In this document: positions 8,888 through 17,882 of the stretch, piece after piece
Layout: every line of letters begins with the position of its first letter
Numbering within the stretch: position 1 is the first letter of the stretch
Source: Teretinema sp942493045
Lineage (GTDB): Bacteria; Spirochaetota; Spirochaetia; Treponematales; Treponemataceae
Direction of reading: 5' to 3'
Length of the DNA stretch: 64,000 bases
Assembly: GCA_942493045.1 (NCBI GenBank)
Contig: OW818665.1
Location: 2,604,001 to 2,668,000 of the forward strand
Translations under genes and position numbers: made by a program
Notes under the pieces: model-generated
Databases searched by the model: none
Told to the model about the DNA's origin: nothing
Seen by the model: only the letters and a program-made list of their open reading frames with translations

Positions 8888-9582
8888 AGTGTGTCCTCCA
8901 TAAAGCCATGGGTTCGCATCAGCGCAACGAGGCCGTTGGCCGCGTTCCCTCTTTCAAACCCGGTTTCGTTTTGTGTCACAGCAGGTTTTCCAAGCAAGCG
9001 CTCCAGATAGCGGGCTACCATATCGCACTCTAGGTTAACCTGATCGCCGACCGACCACCGCGGGGCCGTGGTACTACCGAGGGTGTGCGGAATCAGCGAA
9101 ACTGAAAAACTCTCCGATCCGATAGCGCAGACCGTCAAACTGATACCGTCCAGGGTTACCGAACCTTTGCTGGCGATATAGCGCAGCAGATTTTTTTCAG
9201 CCGTGAAACTGATTACCCGGGCAATGCCATCGGTATCTACTGATTGTACGGTTGCGACGCCATCTACATGCCCACTGACCAGATGTCCGCCCAGGCGGCT
9301 GGAAAGTGTGAGTGCCCGCTCCAGATTGACTACCCTGCCGACCGCGCTGGCTTGATTGCGCCCGAAACCGGTGGCGCGAACGGTAGTGCTCATAATGTCC
9401 GCGCGGAAAGAGCGCGCTCTCAAGTGAGTAACGGTCAGGCAGACTCCGTTAACCGCGATGCTGTCGCCCGCCTTGGTTCCTTCGAGCACTGTCTTGGCGG
9501 TGACTTCCAGATGAAAACCGGCCGAGCCCTTTTGCCGCAAGGCGAGGATAGTACCGCGCTCTTCTACTATTCCGGTAAACAT
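8884..9582 (-). CDS. ribE: Riboflavin synthase alpha subunit
   Basis: The 232-aa trimeric enzyme dismutates two lumazine molecules into riboflavin. It begins MFTGIVEE, the universal N-terminal signature, and consists of two internally similar lumazine-binding barrels (about 1-95 and 96-195), each with a GDS/GVCLTV- or LDGISLTV-type segment. The C-terminal tail of about 25 residues is somewhat longer than usual. The ATG has a strong GGAGG and overlaps the end of ribD by 16 bases. Confidence 0.95.
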   Translation of the reverse strand: MFTGIVEERGTILALRQKGSAGFHLEVTAKTVLEGTKAGDSIAVNGVCLTVTHLRARSFRADIMSTTVRATGFGRNQASAVGRVVNLERALTLSSRLGGHLVSGHVDGVATVQSVDTDGIARVISFTAEKNLLRYIASKGSVTLDGISLTVCAIGSESFSVSLIPHTLGSTTAPRWSVGDQVNLECDMVARYLERLLGKPAVTQNETGFERGNAANGLVALMRTHGFMEDTL

Positions 9583-10688
9583 TGCGACCTCCAGGCCAGA
9601 TCCGCTTCCAGTACAATGTCGTTTCCGGAAAATGAGAGGCGCGGTTTTCCGGTGGACAAGGCCGCTTCCGGTCCGCTGAACCCGATGCCGCCGAGGGCTC
9701 CCGGGGCGGTGTTGCCACCCATCAGCATCGGTGCGATGTAGTAGCGCAGCCGGTCGACAATGCCGGCGGATACGGCCGCGAAGGCCAGGTTGGCGCCCCC
9801 TTCAAGCAGCACATTATCGATGCCTTCTTCCAGGATAGCCGTGGCCATAGCCCGTAAATCCGTGAACCCGTCAAACTCCGGCACTGTTATCACGCGGGCA
9901 CCGGCATCCCGCAGGGCGGACGCGCGGTTGGGATCGGGTCGAGAGCCGACTATGATAACCGGGGCGGCCGCGGCGGTGCGCAATAACTGGGAAGTGAGGG
10001 GTGTGCGGAAATCGGTATCGATAATTACGCGGGCGGGTAACTGATCCGGCGAGCTGTCGCGCGGTAGCAGTAGCGGGTCATCGGCTAAAATGGTGCCTAT
10101 GCCGCACATCACCGCCGAGGCTTGCCCGCGCAGGCTGTGCACTTCGGCGCGGGATTCCGCGGAAGAAATCCAACGGGAGGCGCCGGAATGCGAAGCGGTT
10201 TTGCCGTCCAAGGTCATGGCTGTTTTTAGCAGGAACCAGGGGCGGCGGGCAGTCATAACGGTGATAAAAACGCGGTTGAGTTCGCGGCATTCGGCTTCCA
10301 GCACGCCACCGTTGACGGACACTCCGGCGGCGCGCAGAGCGCTGGCGCCCTTGCCGGCGACCAGCGGGTTCGGATCGGCGATGCCGTAGACGACGCGAGG
10401 TATGCGGCAGGAAATAATGAGCTCGGTGCAGGGCGGCGTTTTGCCGTAATGACAGCAGGGCTCCAGCGTTACGTAGAGCGTGCAGTCCGCAAAGTCTGTT
10501 ATGCCGGCAGCGCGGGCGTCGGCGATGGCGACGACTTCGGCATGCGGTCCGCCAAAGCGTTCGTGATAGCCGCGCCCGATTATTGAACCGTCGCGGACTA
10601 GCAGGGCGCCGACCAGCGGATTGGGTGATACCTTACCCTGCCCCAGCGCTGCGAGGCCAAGGGCCTCGCTCATCCATTTTTCGTGCAT
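9567..10688 (-). CDS. ribD: Bifunctional diaminohydroxyphosphoribosylaminopyrimidine deaminase / reductase
   Basis: This 373-aa enzyme carries out the second and third steps of riboflavin synthesis. The N-terminal deaminase domain (about 1-145) has the zinc site His49-Ala-Glu51 and Cys78/Cys87 in a PCCHYGKTPPC segment. The reductase domain (about 148-365) has MTLDGKTA and the VLLEGGANLA nucleotide-binding stretch. It is the first gene of the rib operon and lies directly after the FMN riboswitch. Its ATG abuts the T7 tract of the riboswitch terminator. No proper Shine-Dalgarno sequence is present apart from a GGGG that belongs to the terminator stem, so ligand control could affect translation as well as transcription. 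Confidence 0.96.
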   Translation of the reverse strand: MHEKWMSEALGLAALGQGKVSPNPLVGALLVRDGSIIGRGYHERFGGPHAEVVAIADARAAGITDFADCTLYVTLEPCCHYGKTPPCTELIISCRIPRVVYGIADPNPLVAGKGASALRAAGVSVNGGVLEAECRELNRVFITVMTARRPWFLLKTAMTLDGKTASHSGASRWISSAESRAEVHSLRGQASAVMCGIGTILADDPLLLPRDSSPDQLPARVIIDTDFRTPLTSQLLRTAAAAPVIIVGSRPDPNRASALRDAGARVITVPEFDGFTDLRAMATAILEEGIDNVLLEGGANLAFAAVSAGIVDRLRYYIAPMLMGGNTAPGALGGIGFSGPEAALSTGKPRLSFSGNDIVLEADLAWRSQCLPE

Positions 10689-10725
10689 AAAAAAACCCCA
10701 AGCGACAACAGAATTGTCCTCAGGG
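10689..10725 (-). terminator. Riboswitch-controlled intrinsic terminator before ribD
   Basis: On the minus strand CCCTGAG-GACAA pairs with TTGTC-g-CTTGGGG (12 pairs, one bulged G, loop TTCTG), followed by seven T that run directly into the ribD ATG. The CCGCCCTGA overlapping its 5' arm (10720-10728) is a perfect 9-base complement of the 5' part of the riboswitch (10885-10893), giving an antiterminator alternative. Confidence 0.8.
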
Positions 10726-10785
10726 CGGTATAAACAACACGATGGGGATGGCTGAATAAAAGCAGCGCGGCGTTCCCCTGGTGTG

Positions 10786-10899
10786 AGTATCTTCTTTCAT
10801 CCAGACTATACTGTCGGCTCCGGAGTTACACCGGATCATGCCAATTACGGCTCGCGGGCTTTACCGCCGGTGGGGATTTACGCCCCGCCCTGAAGATAT
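10786..10899 (-). promoter_or_regulatory. FMN riboswitch (RFN element)
   Basis: Read on the minus strand, the conserved RFN blocks appear in order: ATCTTCAGGGCGGGG, CCCCACCGGCGGTAA, AGCCCGCGAGC, GCCGACAGT, AGTCTGGATG and a closing GAAGATAC that pairs with the 5' end. This aptamer binds flavin mononucleotide and shuts down riboflavin synthesis when FMN is plentiful. It precedes ribD and the riboswitch terminator. Confidence 0.97.
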
Positions 10900-10910
10900 G
10901 ATCAGTTGCG

Positions 10911-10939
10911 ATGATACGGACTGGATCAGGATTTGTCAA
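10911..10939 (-). promoter_or_regulatory. Promoter of the riboflavin operon
   Basis: Consensus TTGACA (10934-10939), a 17-base spacer and TATCAT (10911-10916) predict a start near 10904, a few bases before the riboswitch. The -35 element lies inside the last codons of the HD-GYP gene, immediately before its stop. Confidence 0.8.
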
Positions 10940-12530
10940 TCGGTGGCATGCGTTTGGTTTTGGTAAGATATTCTTTGAAGGCCTCGAAAATGCGGGTGTC
11001 AAAATTGACGTCCACTAGCCGTTCCAGCGATTTCATGGCTTCGGAGGCCGAGAAGGCCCGCCGGTAGGGGCGATCGGAAACCAGGGCGTCATAAATATCG
11101 GCCAGACTGATGATCATCGCTTCCCAGGGATAGTCGCCGCTCATCATCGAGTTGTAGCCGGTGCCGTCCATCTTTTCGTGGTGGTAGCGGATCAGGTCGC
11201 GAATGTCCCCGAAAAAAGAACTTTCGGTGATGATGTCGTAGCCGATTTCGGTATGCTTTTTAATTTCCGCGAATTCAAGCTCAGTCAGGGTGGAGGGTTT
11301 GGTGATGATCGAGTCGCTGACGCCGATTTTACCGATGTCGTGCAAGATAGCGGCGTAGCGGATTTTGCGTACCGAATCCAGCGAAAGATCCAGGGTTTTG
11401 GCGATGCCGACAGCGTATTCCATGACTCGTTCGGAATGACCCCTGGTGTAGCGATCCTTGGCCTCCAGGGCCCGCGTCAGCGAAGAAACGGTGGCAAAGT
11501 AGCTTTGCTCCAGCTCGTCGTACAGCAGCCGGTTATTAATCTCGGTCGCGATAAAAGATGCGGCAATTTCTACCGTATAACGATGTTCAACGCCGAAGGC
11601 TTCCTTGGCTTCCGGTTTGCGGCTGAGGGTGACTACCCCGATTGTCCTTTTTTCCGTATAAATGGGCGCGGAAACAAAGGAGCCTTGGATGAAAATTTCT
11701 TCTTCCATGGCTGAAAAAGAGGGGTGTTTGGCCCGGTCCGGTACGTAGGTAGCCCGCTTGCGCTCGATGGTCAGGCCGGATATACCGCGACCGGCGTTCA
11801 AAACCGGAGGCAGGCCCGATATCCCCGTCCAGACCAGCGGGATCAGCTTTTGATGGTATTCATCAAACTGATAATAAATCCCCGTGTCAAAACGGATTTC
11901 ACTGCTGATATCTTTCAACAGGTTTTCCACAAGGTCCTGAACGCTTTCGCGCTTATGCAGGGTAATGGGGTATTCGGCCAGCTTAAGCAGTTCCCGCTGG
12001 CGCTCATCGGCAATGGAAGCGGCGTAGAGGTTGGTTTTCAGGCGGTTGGTAAGGTCTTTGAGAAAGGTTTTTTCGTTTTCGGTGGGCTGATCGATTGGCA
12101 GGTTACCGCGTTCATCGCGATCCAGGGCGATGAGGAGAAAGGCCAACAGGCTGAAACGGTGCACAACCGGAGTAATCCAGCAGCCGCCGTAGGCTCCGGT
12201 GAGCAGTTCTTGCAGCAGGGGGTCATCCAGCACATATTCCGAAAAAACGCTTTCCACCTTGATGCCTGTTTCCTGCATCGCCAGACAGGCGATAAACAGC
12301 GAATCTTCCGGAATGGCGGCCAGCCCCTCCCGGTCAATTTCACGGTATTCCCTGGCTTCCTTGACATGAAAAAAAAGACTGGCCCGGGCCCCGGGAATGC
12401 GGTTGGCGATCATATCCAAAGCCGATTCTGCCAAACCGGCCGTGGTGTGCCAGTCATCCAGCTCATCCAGGGTAAATCTGCGGTTTAGCTCGGTTATATC
12501 GCCTTCAGCAATGGTTGCGTATTCTGTCAT
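10926..12530 (-). CDS. GAF-HD-GYP cyclic-di-GMP phosphodiesterase
   Basis: A 534-aa cytosolic protein predicted to hydrolyse cyclic di-GMP. The C-terminal third is a complete HD-GYP domain: His397-Asp398 in HDIGKIG, then His450-His451-Glu452 and DGTGY, with the GYP proline replaced (GYNSMMSGDYP instead of GYPxGLxG). A GAF-like sensor region is visible at about 215-365 and an unrecognised N-terminal domain at 1-190. The ATG at 12530 is preferred to an upstream in-frame ATG at 12617 because a consensus promoter lies inside that extension. An AAGGA lies 13 bases upstream. No membrane segments are seen, so the signal is probably intracellular. Confidence 0.88.
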   Translation of the reverse strand: MTEYATIAEGDITELNRRFTLDELDDWHTTAGLAESALDMIANRIPGARASLFFHVKEAREYREIDREGLAAIPEDSLFIACLAMQETGIKVESVFSEYVLDDPLLQELLTGAYGGCWITPVVHRFSLLAFLLIALDRDERGNLPIDQPTENEKTFLKDLTNRLKTNLYAASIADERQRELLKLAEYPITLHKRESVQDLVENLLKDISSEIRFDTGIYYQFDEYHQKLIPLVWTGISGLPPVLNAGRGISGLTIERKRATYVPDRAKHPSFSAMEEEIFIQGSFVSAPIYTEKRTIGVVTLSRKPEAKEAFGVEHRYTVEIAASFIATEINNRLLYDELEQSYFATVSSLTRALEAKDRYTRGHSERVMEYAVGIAKTLDLSLDSVRKIRYAAILHDIGKIGVSDSIITKPSTLTELEFAEIKKHTEIGYDIITESSFFGDIRDLIRYHHEKMDGTGYNSMMSGDYPWEAMIISLADIYDALVSDRPYRRAFSASEAMKSLERLVDVNFDTRIFEAFKEYLTKTKRMPPIDKS

Positions 12531-12574
12531 CGGCTGGTGTTCCTTGTGTAAATAAATACCCTGGGTGTATCTAG

Positions 12575-12604
12575 ATTGTAGGGTCGAAATTTCGATTTTG
12601 TCAA
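12575..12604 (-). promoter_or_regulatory. Promoter of the HD-GYP gene
   Basis: TTGACA (12599-12604), an 18-base spacer and TACAAT (12575-12580) on the minus strand. It lies back to back with the mcp promoter and fixes the HD-GYP start downstream, at 12530. Confidence 0.75.
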
Positions 12605-12635
12605 TCAAATACAACATTCAAAGGGGTATGGAAAT

Positions 12636-12664
12636 TTGACAGGCGCAAGCGCAGAAACTAAACT
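12636..12664 (+). promoter_or_regulatory. Promoter of the chemosensory operon
   Basis: TTGACA (12636-12641), a 17-base spacer and TAAACT (12659-12664), about 65 bases before the mcp ATG. It diverges from the HD-GYP promoter. Confidence 0.65.
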
Positions 12665-12728
12665 ATGTCAGAGGTCTTTTACACGGAAGTTTAAAAGTCT
12701 GTAATAGTTTTAATGATTGAGGTGCAGT

Positions 12729-14909
12729 ATGTCAGAAAAAACCGAAAAAAGTAGCAAGAACCAGGTGTCAATTGGTACCCGTATAGCCCTGATGTTTGGG
12801 GTGGCAACTTTGGTGGTCATGACAATCCTTGTAGTAATTGTCATCAATATGACTGGAGCTGCCCTAAGCGCCACGACTAACCTTTATGCTTCTGAAATTG
12901 TAAAGGCTAGGGCGGATGAACTCTCGGCAACATTATCGCAATATGCCCGGTTTGCGCTGGAACTTGCTTCCCGGGATGTGGTCAAACGTGGCAACTTTGA
13001 TGAAATATTTAGAATTCTCGCGGATCGCAAGCAAGACACAGGTACTTACGTGTTAGGCACTTTTTACGCAAATGATAATGGCGATTATATAACTGATGAG
13101 GGCGATCTCGGTTTTGTGGGCGACCGTGATTATTTCGAAGCTGTTATGATGAAGGGCGAAGCCTGGGCTGTAGGTAGTCCGATTGTCTCCCGAATTCATA
13201 ATGTGCCGGTTGTAGTCGTCTCCGCGCCAGTGAAGAGAAATGGTGTGCCTGATGGAATAATCGGTGTTCAAGTAGCATTGTCGGATTTATCAAAGTCTGT
13301 AGCAGCGATTAACATTGATAACGCGGGTTTTGGTATAATTGTTGATAATTCCGGCGTTGTTGTAGCTCACCCCGAGGCCGAAATGATTCTTGAAGTAAAT
13401 CTAGTACAGGCTGATAGTATGGGCTATAGCGGACTCAGTGATGTGATCAAGAAGATGATTGCTGGTGAATCCGATGTTGCGCAATTTAAGAATCAAAAGG
13501 GTATTGCAGAGCGCATAATGTATGCTCCGATAGCGGATTCCGGAGGATGGTCTCTTGGCCTGGTCGTTGAAGAGGCCTATGTACTAAAGAGCTCCGTGGA
13601 ACTTGCTGTGTTAGTGGTGGGTATCGGTATAGCGGCTATAGCGATTATTATTATTGTATCGATACTCGTCGGGCGCTCAATTTCCATTCCTATCAAGATT
13701 GCCGTGGAACGCGCGGCGCAAATCGCCGGCGGTGAATTGCGCCATGATATCCCGGTTGAATATACACGTCGCCGTGATGAGATTGGAAGCTTGGCTGTGG
13801 CTTTGCAGGATATGCTGGGTAGATTACGTACAGTATTGACTGAGGTGACAAGCGCCTCGATACAGGTTTCTGCTGGTAGCAATCAATTAAGCGGAACCTC
13901 CCAACAGATGTCACAAGGGGCAACCGAGCAGGCTTCCTCTGTAGAAGAAATATCCGCTTCGATGGAACAGATGAGTTCAAATATTCGTCAAAATGCCGAT
14001 AACGCGCTACAGACCGAAAAGATTGCCAGACGTTCTGCAAGCGCCGCTGCGGAAGGCGGCAAGTCGGTCATGGATACGGTGGCGGCAATGAAAGAAATAG
14101 CATCAAAAATCTCAATAATCGAAGAAATTGCCCGCTCGACAAATATGCTTTCTCTTAACGCTTCGATAGAGGCTGCCAGGGCTGGTGAATTCGGAAAAGG
14201 TTTTGCAGTGGTTGCCTCAGAGGTCGGAAAACTTGCTGAACGCAGTCAGCGTGAATCCAGTGAAATTAGCAAACTTTCGCTGGAAAGCGTATCGATAGCT
14301 GAGTTAGCGGGAAAGACAATCACTGATCTCATACCCGAGATTCAACGGACGGCTGAATTGGTGCAAGAGATTAGCGCTGCCAGTAATGAGCAGAATTCGG
14401 GGGCAGAACAAATTAATAGCGCCATAATGCAACTTGATAAGGTTGTGCAACAAAATGCTGCAGCATCGGAGGAGTCTGCTTCTATGGCTGAAGAACTTTC
14501 CAGTCAGTCGGAGCAGCTTCAGGAAGCGATTGGTTATTTTAAAATTGATCGTGCGACTGCTCCTGCGGATCAACAGCAAAACCAGATAAACAGAACAAAT
14601 CAGCGGATGGCTACAACCAAAACGGTTGAGGTATCAGTGAAAAAAACAGTGCCATTAAAGGAATCTGATGGTGCCTCCAAGGAAGGTCTTGCTGAGAATA
14701 AGTCGGTTGCGCAAAGAGTAAGAAAGCCGGTTCGCGAGGAAAAAAACGAACCGACCGACAAGACTGCAAAGACCGGTAAGATGGAAAAGACCGACAAACC
14801 CATAAAGACCGACACGAGACTTCCGGTGAGTGGAATTGTTTTAAATCTGGATGATGAAAATAAGGGACCAGCCCGAGACAAATTAGACAGTGACTATGAA
14901 GAGTTTTAA
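12729..14909 (+). CDS. Methyl-accepting chemotaxis protein
   Basis: A 726-aa transmembrane chemoreceptor. Its layout is TM1 (about 18-42), a Cache-type periplasmic sensor (about 43-285), TM2 (291-316), HAMP (318-370) and the MCP signalling coiled coil, with the conserved hairpin tip rich in SLNASIEAARAGE near 475-490. GAGGTG precedes the ATG. After the coiled coil comes a charged Lys/Glu-rich linker of about 100 residues ending in DYEEF. That resembles the aromatic-x-x-Phe pentapeptide (NWETF in enteric receptors) that tethers CheR and CheB. It is the first gene of an operon that encodes all its signalling partners, which suggests a dedicated receptor. The ligand is unknown. Confidence 0.95.
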   Translation: MSEKTEKSSKNQVSIGTRIALMFGVATLVVMTILVVIVINMTGAALSATTNLYASEIVKARADELSATLSQYARFALELASRDVVKRGNFDEIFRILADRKQDTGTYVLGTFYANDNGDYITDEGDLGFVGDRDYFEAVMMKGEAWAVGSPIVSRIHNVPVVVVSAPVKRNGVPDGIIGVQVALSDLSKSVAAINIDNAGFGIIVDNSGVVVAHPEAEMILEVNLVQADSMGYSGLSDVIKKMIAGESDVAQFKNQKGIAERIMYAPIADSGGWSLGLVVEEAYVLKSSVELAVLVVGIGIAAIAIIIIVSILVGRSISIPIKIAVERAAQIAGGELRHDIPVEYTRRRDEIGSLAVALQDMLGRLRTVLTEVTSASIQVSAGSNQLSGTSQQMSQGATEQASSVEEISASMEQMSSNIRQNADNALQTEKIARRSASAAAEGGKSVMDTVAAMKEIASKISIIEEIARSTNMLSLNASIEAARAGEFGKGFAVVASEVGKLAERSQRESSEISKLSLESVSIAELAGKTITDLIPEIQRTAELVQEISAASNEQNSGAEQINSAIMQLDKVVQQNAAASEESASMAEELSSQSEQLQEAIGYFKIDRATAPADQQQNQINRTNQRMATTKTVEVSVKKTVPLKESDGASKEGLAENKSVAQRVRKPVREEKNEPTDKTAKTGKMEKTDKPIKTDTRLPVSGIVLNLDDENKGPARDKLDSDYEEF

Positions 14910-14924
14910 TACAAGGAGACAAAC

Positions 14925-15437
14925 ATGGCAGAAATAAACCGTTCCGAGATTCATCAATATCTAACATTCCGGTTGGCCGAGGACTTATACGCGATTAACG
15001 TGGCGAATATTAAAGAGGTGCTGGGTGTTCCGCGGATTACACGGGTTCCGAGAATGCCGGATTTCATGAGCGGCGTAATAAATTTGCGCGGTTCGGTAGT
15101 GCCGGTATTGGATCTGCGGAATAAGTTCGACCTTGGAAAGACCGAAGTCGGGAGAGAAACGGGCATTATCGTCACCGAAATCGCTAATATTTTTGGAGAT
15201 GATTCAGATGAGGAGTTGACGGTAGGAATTTTCAGCGACCAGGTTCAAAAAGTAATAACCATTGAGCCTTCGCAGATTGAACCGCCGCCCAAAATCGGTA
15301 TCGCGATCGACACATCATTCATTTTAGGAATGGGCCGCGTCGAAGATGAGTTCGTGATTATTCTGAATATCAACAAGGTCTTGACGGAAAAAGAAGTGCA
15401 GCTGTTGCAAAGTACCGAGGCTGTTCAGAATGAGTAG
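14925..15437 (+). CDS. cheW: Chemotaxis coupling protein CheW
   Basis: A 170-aa SH3-like scaffold that links receptors to CheA. Recognisable features are the N-terminal LTFRLAEDLYAINV strand, MPDFMSGVINLRG and the VPVLDLRNKF segment typical of CheW. AAGGAG precedes the ATG, 15 bases after mcp. A short insertion around residue 90 (GDDSDEEL) is acidic and unusual. The next gene overlaps its 3' end by 8 bases. Confidence 0.95.
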   Translation: MAEINRSEIHQYLTFRLAEDLYAINVANIKEVLGVPRITRVPRMPDFMSGVINLRGSVVPVLDLRNKFDLGKTEVGRETGIIVTEIANIFGDDSDEELTVGIFSDQVQKVITIEPSQIEPPPKIGIAIDTSFILGMGRVEDEFVIILNINKVLTEKEVQLLQSTEAVQNE

Positions 15438-15780
15438 CGCTCAGCGGATTGTGGCGCTGCAGGACCCCCTGGTGGTAGAAAATGCCGCCACGTACAAGCA
15501 GCGGTTTCTTGAAGCCTTGTCCGCCGGTACCGCGCTAAAGGTTGATTTCAGCGCGCTGGAGAGCGTGGATCTCTCTGGTATTCAGCTGTTAATCGCGTTG
15601 CTGAAAGAGGGTCATCGGCAAAGGAAGGAAATACAATTTTCCGGCTTACTGCAGGAGAGTCTGACGACCCGCCTGCGTTCTTCGGGAGTTGAGTATGGAG
15701 ACGAGGGGGATTCTTCCCGGCTCGAACAGGCCCTGCGGGATCTCATTTGGATACCGTCCGGGCAAAGGAAGGACAGATGA
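15430..15780 (+). CDS. STAS-domain protein (anti-sigma-factor antagonist fold)
   Basis: A 116-aa single STAS domain. The pattern LKVDFSALESVDLSGIQLLIAL matches the strand-helix of SpoIIAA-like proteins, with a Ser in the phosphorylation position (DLSG). It overlaps cheW by 8 bases and cheA by ATGA, so it is made with the signalling core. STAS proteins occur in some chemosensory operons as extra phosphorylation or output partners; here a link to CheA or CheW is inferred only from context. Confidence 0.85.
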   Translation: MSSAQRIVALQDPLVVENAATYKQRFLEALSAGTALKVDFSALESVDLSGIQLLIALLKEGHRQRKEIQFSGLLQESLTTRLRSSGVEYGDEGDSSRLEQALRDLIWIPSGQRKDR

Positions 15781-17882
15781 GTGCCGATTCATTCATAGAG
15801 ACATTCAGGGAAGAAGCACTGGAATTATTGGGAACCCTTGAGTCTACCCTGCTGGAACTGGAAGAGCATCCTGATGACATGGAACTGCTATCGGCGGTGT
15901 TTCGGGTAATGCACACCATCAAGGGTTCGGCGGCCATGTTCGGTCTGGAAAAGATATCTCACTTTGCCCATGAGGTCGAGTCAATACTTACTGCCCTGCG
16001 GGAGGGACGCATTGCCGTCTCACGGGATCTGATAGACCGGACCCTGCAGTCCCGGGACATTATTCTTGAATTGCTGGATGAAGGGACTGTCGGTCCCGCG
16101 GAACTTTCTCCGGAATTGAATACCTTCCTTGAAGAATTCCGGACTAGTTGCGGCTATAGCGGAGAGGAAAAGAGCGAAACAGTAATTATCAAGCATACTC
16201 CGGCAGGTTCACCGGCTCCCAAAAAACCGGAGGGCGAATCGCATACCTGGCGTATCGTATTTAAACCGGGGCCGGACGTTTTTGCGCGCGGCGCCAATCC
16301 GCTGTTGATACTGAATGAATTGAAGGAACTCGGTGATTCCGTCTGTATTCCGATTTTCGATCAGGTTGGCGGCTTAACTGATTTTAATCCTGAAGAATGC
16401 GTTACCGCCTTTGAGCTCTTCCTGACAACTACCGCCACGGAAAACGAACTGCGCGATGTATTTATTTTTGTGGAAGACGCCAGCGAAGTGATCATCGAGA
16501 AACTTGATGACCTGGTGGACGAGCGTTCCGGCCAGCCCAAGAAACTGGGCGAGATACTAATTGAGCGTGGTAAGCTGAGCAAAGATTCCCTGGATAAACT
16601 GCTCGGCTCCCAGCGCCGTATCGGCGAGATCCTGGTTGAGGAACATCTGGTTTCTCCGGGAGACCTTAAATTGGCCTTGGAACAGCAAAAGCAGGTTCAA
16701 AAGGTTCAAAAAGCCAAGGTGCAGGCCGCTGAACAGAGTACTATCCGGGTCAAGTCCGAAAAACTCGATGACCTGATGGCTCTGGTCGGTGAACTGGTGA
16801 CTGTGCACGCCCGCATTCTGGAAATGAGCCGCTTGCTTTCCGGCGCCGAAGAGCTGGTATCGGTAGTTGAGCAATTCGGCCGGCTTACCGATGAACTGCG
16901 CAGTAATACCATGAGCGTGCGCATGGTACCGATCGGCACAACCTTTACCAATTTTAAACGCCTGGTGCGCGACCTTTCCGCCGAACTGGGAAAGTCTGTA
17001 GACCTGGTTACCGAGGGCGGTGAGACTGAACTGGACAAGACCGTAATCGAGAAGCTGGACGATCCGCTGATACATATTATCCGCAACAGCCTGGATCATG
17101 GCCTGGAGTCACCCGAGACACGGCTGGCCCGCGGTAAAACCGAGCGTGGTACTATCAGGCTTTCGGCAACGCAGACCGGCGCCTCGGTATATATCAGTAT
17201 TGAGGATGACGGTAACGGCTTGAACCGCGAGCGTATCAAGGCTAAGGCCGTGGAGAAAGGTCTGATTCAGGCCGGCGACATCTTAAGCGACGCCGAACTG
17301 TTCAAGCTGATTTTCGCTCCCGGCTTTTCCACCAAAGATGTGGCAACCGCCGTATCCGGACGGGGCGTGGGCATGGATGTAGTGAACCGTCAGATGGAGC
17401 TGATCAACGGTACGGTAATTGTAGAAAGCGAGGAAGGACGTTTTACCCGCATCACGCTCAAGATTCCTTTAACCTTGGCCATCATCGAAGGGTTGCTGGT
17501 ACGAATCGATCAGGAACACTTTGTCATCCCGCTGACCATGGTTGTCGGCTGCCTGGAGTTTATCCAGCAGCAGCAAAAGAACGAGAATAATCTGGTTATC
17601 TTCCATGACCGGCAGTTGCCCTTCGTAAATCTGCGCTCCTTTTTCGGAATTAAAACACCGCGATCGGAAATTGAACAGATTGTAGTCGTTGCCATCAAGG
17701 ATCAGCAGATCGGTTTGCTGGTGGACCAGGTAATCGGCGGAAATCAGACGGTAATTAAACCTCTGGGGAAACTGTACAAGCGCGCCGAGGGAGTTTCCAG
17801 CGCCACCATTATGGGTGACGGATCGGTAGCCCTGATTCTGGATGTGGAAAAGATTCTGGAGAACAGCGAGAAAAAAGCATGA
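15777..17882 (+). CDS. cheA: Chemotaxis histidine kinase CheA
   Basis: A 701-aa kinase that phosphorylates CheY and CheB. The ATG at 15777 overlaps the STAS stop as ATGA and is preceded by AAGGAAGGA. Domains in order: HPt (about 1-105, phosphorylated His46 in MHTIKG); an alpha/beta domain at about 150-245 starting WRIVFKPGPDVF, in the usual CheY/CheB-docking position; a segment at about 247-305 with two short LGEIL/IGEIL repeats resembling the MshEN/GspE N-terminal fold; dimerisation helices (about 320-385); HATPase (about 385-560, NSLDHG and GNGL motifs); and a CheW-like regulatory domain to the end. All catalytic boxes look intact. The LGEIL repeat segment is unusual for enteric-type CheA. 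Confidence 0.97.
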   Translation: MSADSFIETFREEALELLGTLESTLLELEEHPDDMELLSAVFRVMHTIKGSAAMFGLEKISHFAHEVESILTALREGRIAVSRDLIDRTLQSRDIILELLDEGTVGPAELSPELNTFLEEFRTSCGYSGEEKSETVIIKHTPAGSPAPKKPEGESHTWRIVFKPGPDVFARGANPLLILNELKELGDSVCIPIFDQVGGLTDFNPEECVTAFELFLTTTATENELRDVFIFVEDASEVIIEKLDDLVDERSGQPKKLGEILIERGKLSKDSLDKLLGSQRRIGEILVEEHLVSPGDLKLALEQQKQVQKVQKAKVQAAEQSTIRVKSEKLDDLMALVGELVTVHARILEMSRLLSGAEELVSVVEQFGRLTDELRSNTMSVRMVPIGTTFTNFKRLVRDLSAELGKSVDLVTEGGETELDKTVIEKLDDPLIHIIRNSLDHGLESPETRLARGKTERGTIRLSATQTGASVYISIEDDGNGLNRERIKAKAVEKGLIQAGDILSDAELFKLIFAPGFSTKDVATAVSGRGVGMDVVNRQMELINGTVIVESEEGRFTRITLKIPLTLAIIEGLLVRIDQEHFVIPLTMVVGCLEFIQQQQKNENNLVIFHDRQLPFVNLRSFFGIKTPRSEIEQIVVVAIKDQQIGLLVDQVIGGNQTVIKPLGKLYKRAEGVSSATIMGDGSVALILDVEKILENSEKKA

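Noticed and set aside
12531..12617. Longer N terminus of the HD-GYP protein
   Set aside because: The extension contains a consensus TTGACA-N18-TACAAT promoter in the same orientation, so it is upstream of the transcript.
12717..12728. TTG start for the chemoreceptor four codons upstream
   Set aside because: The GAGGTG ribosome binding site lies inside these codons and fits the ATG at 12729.
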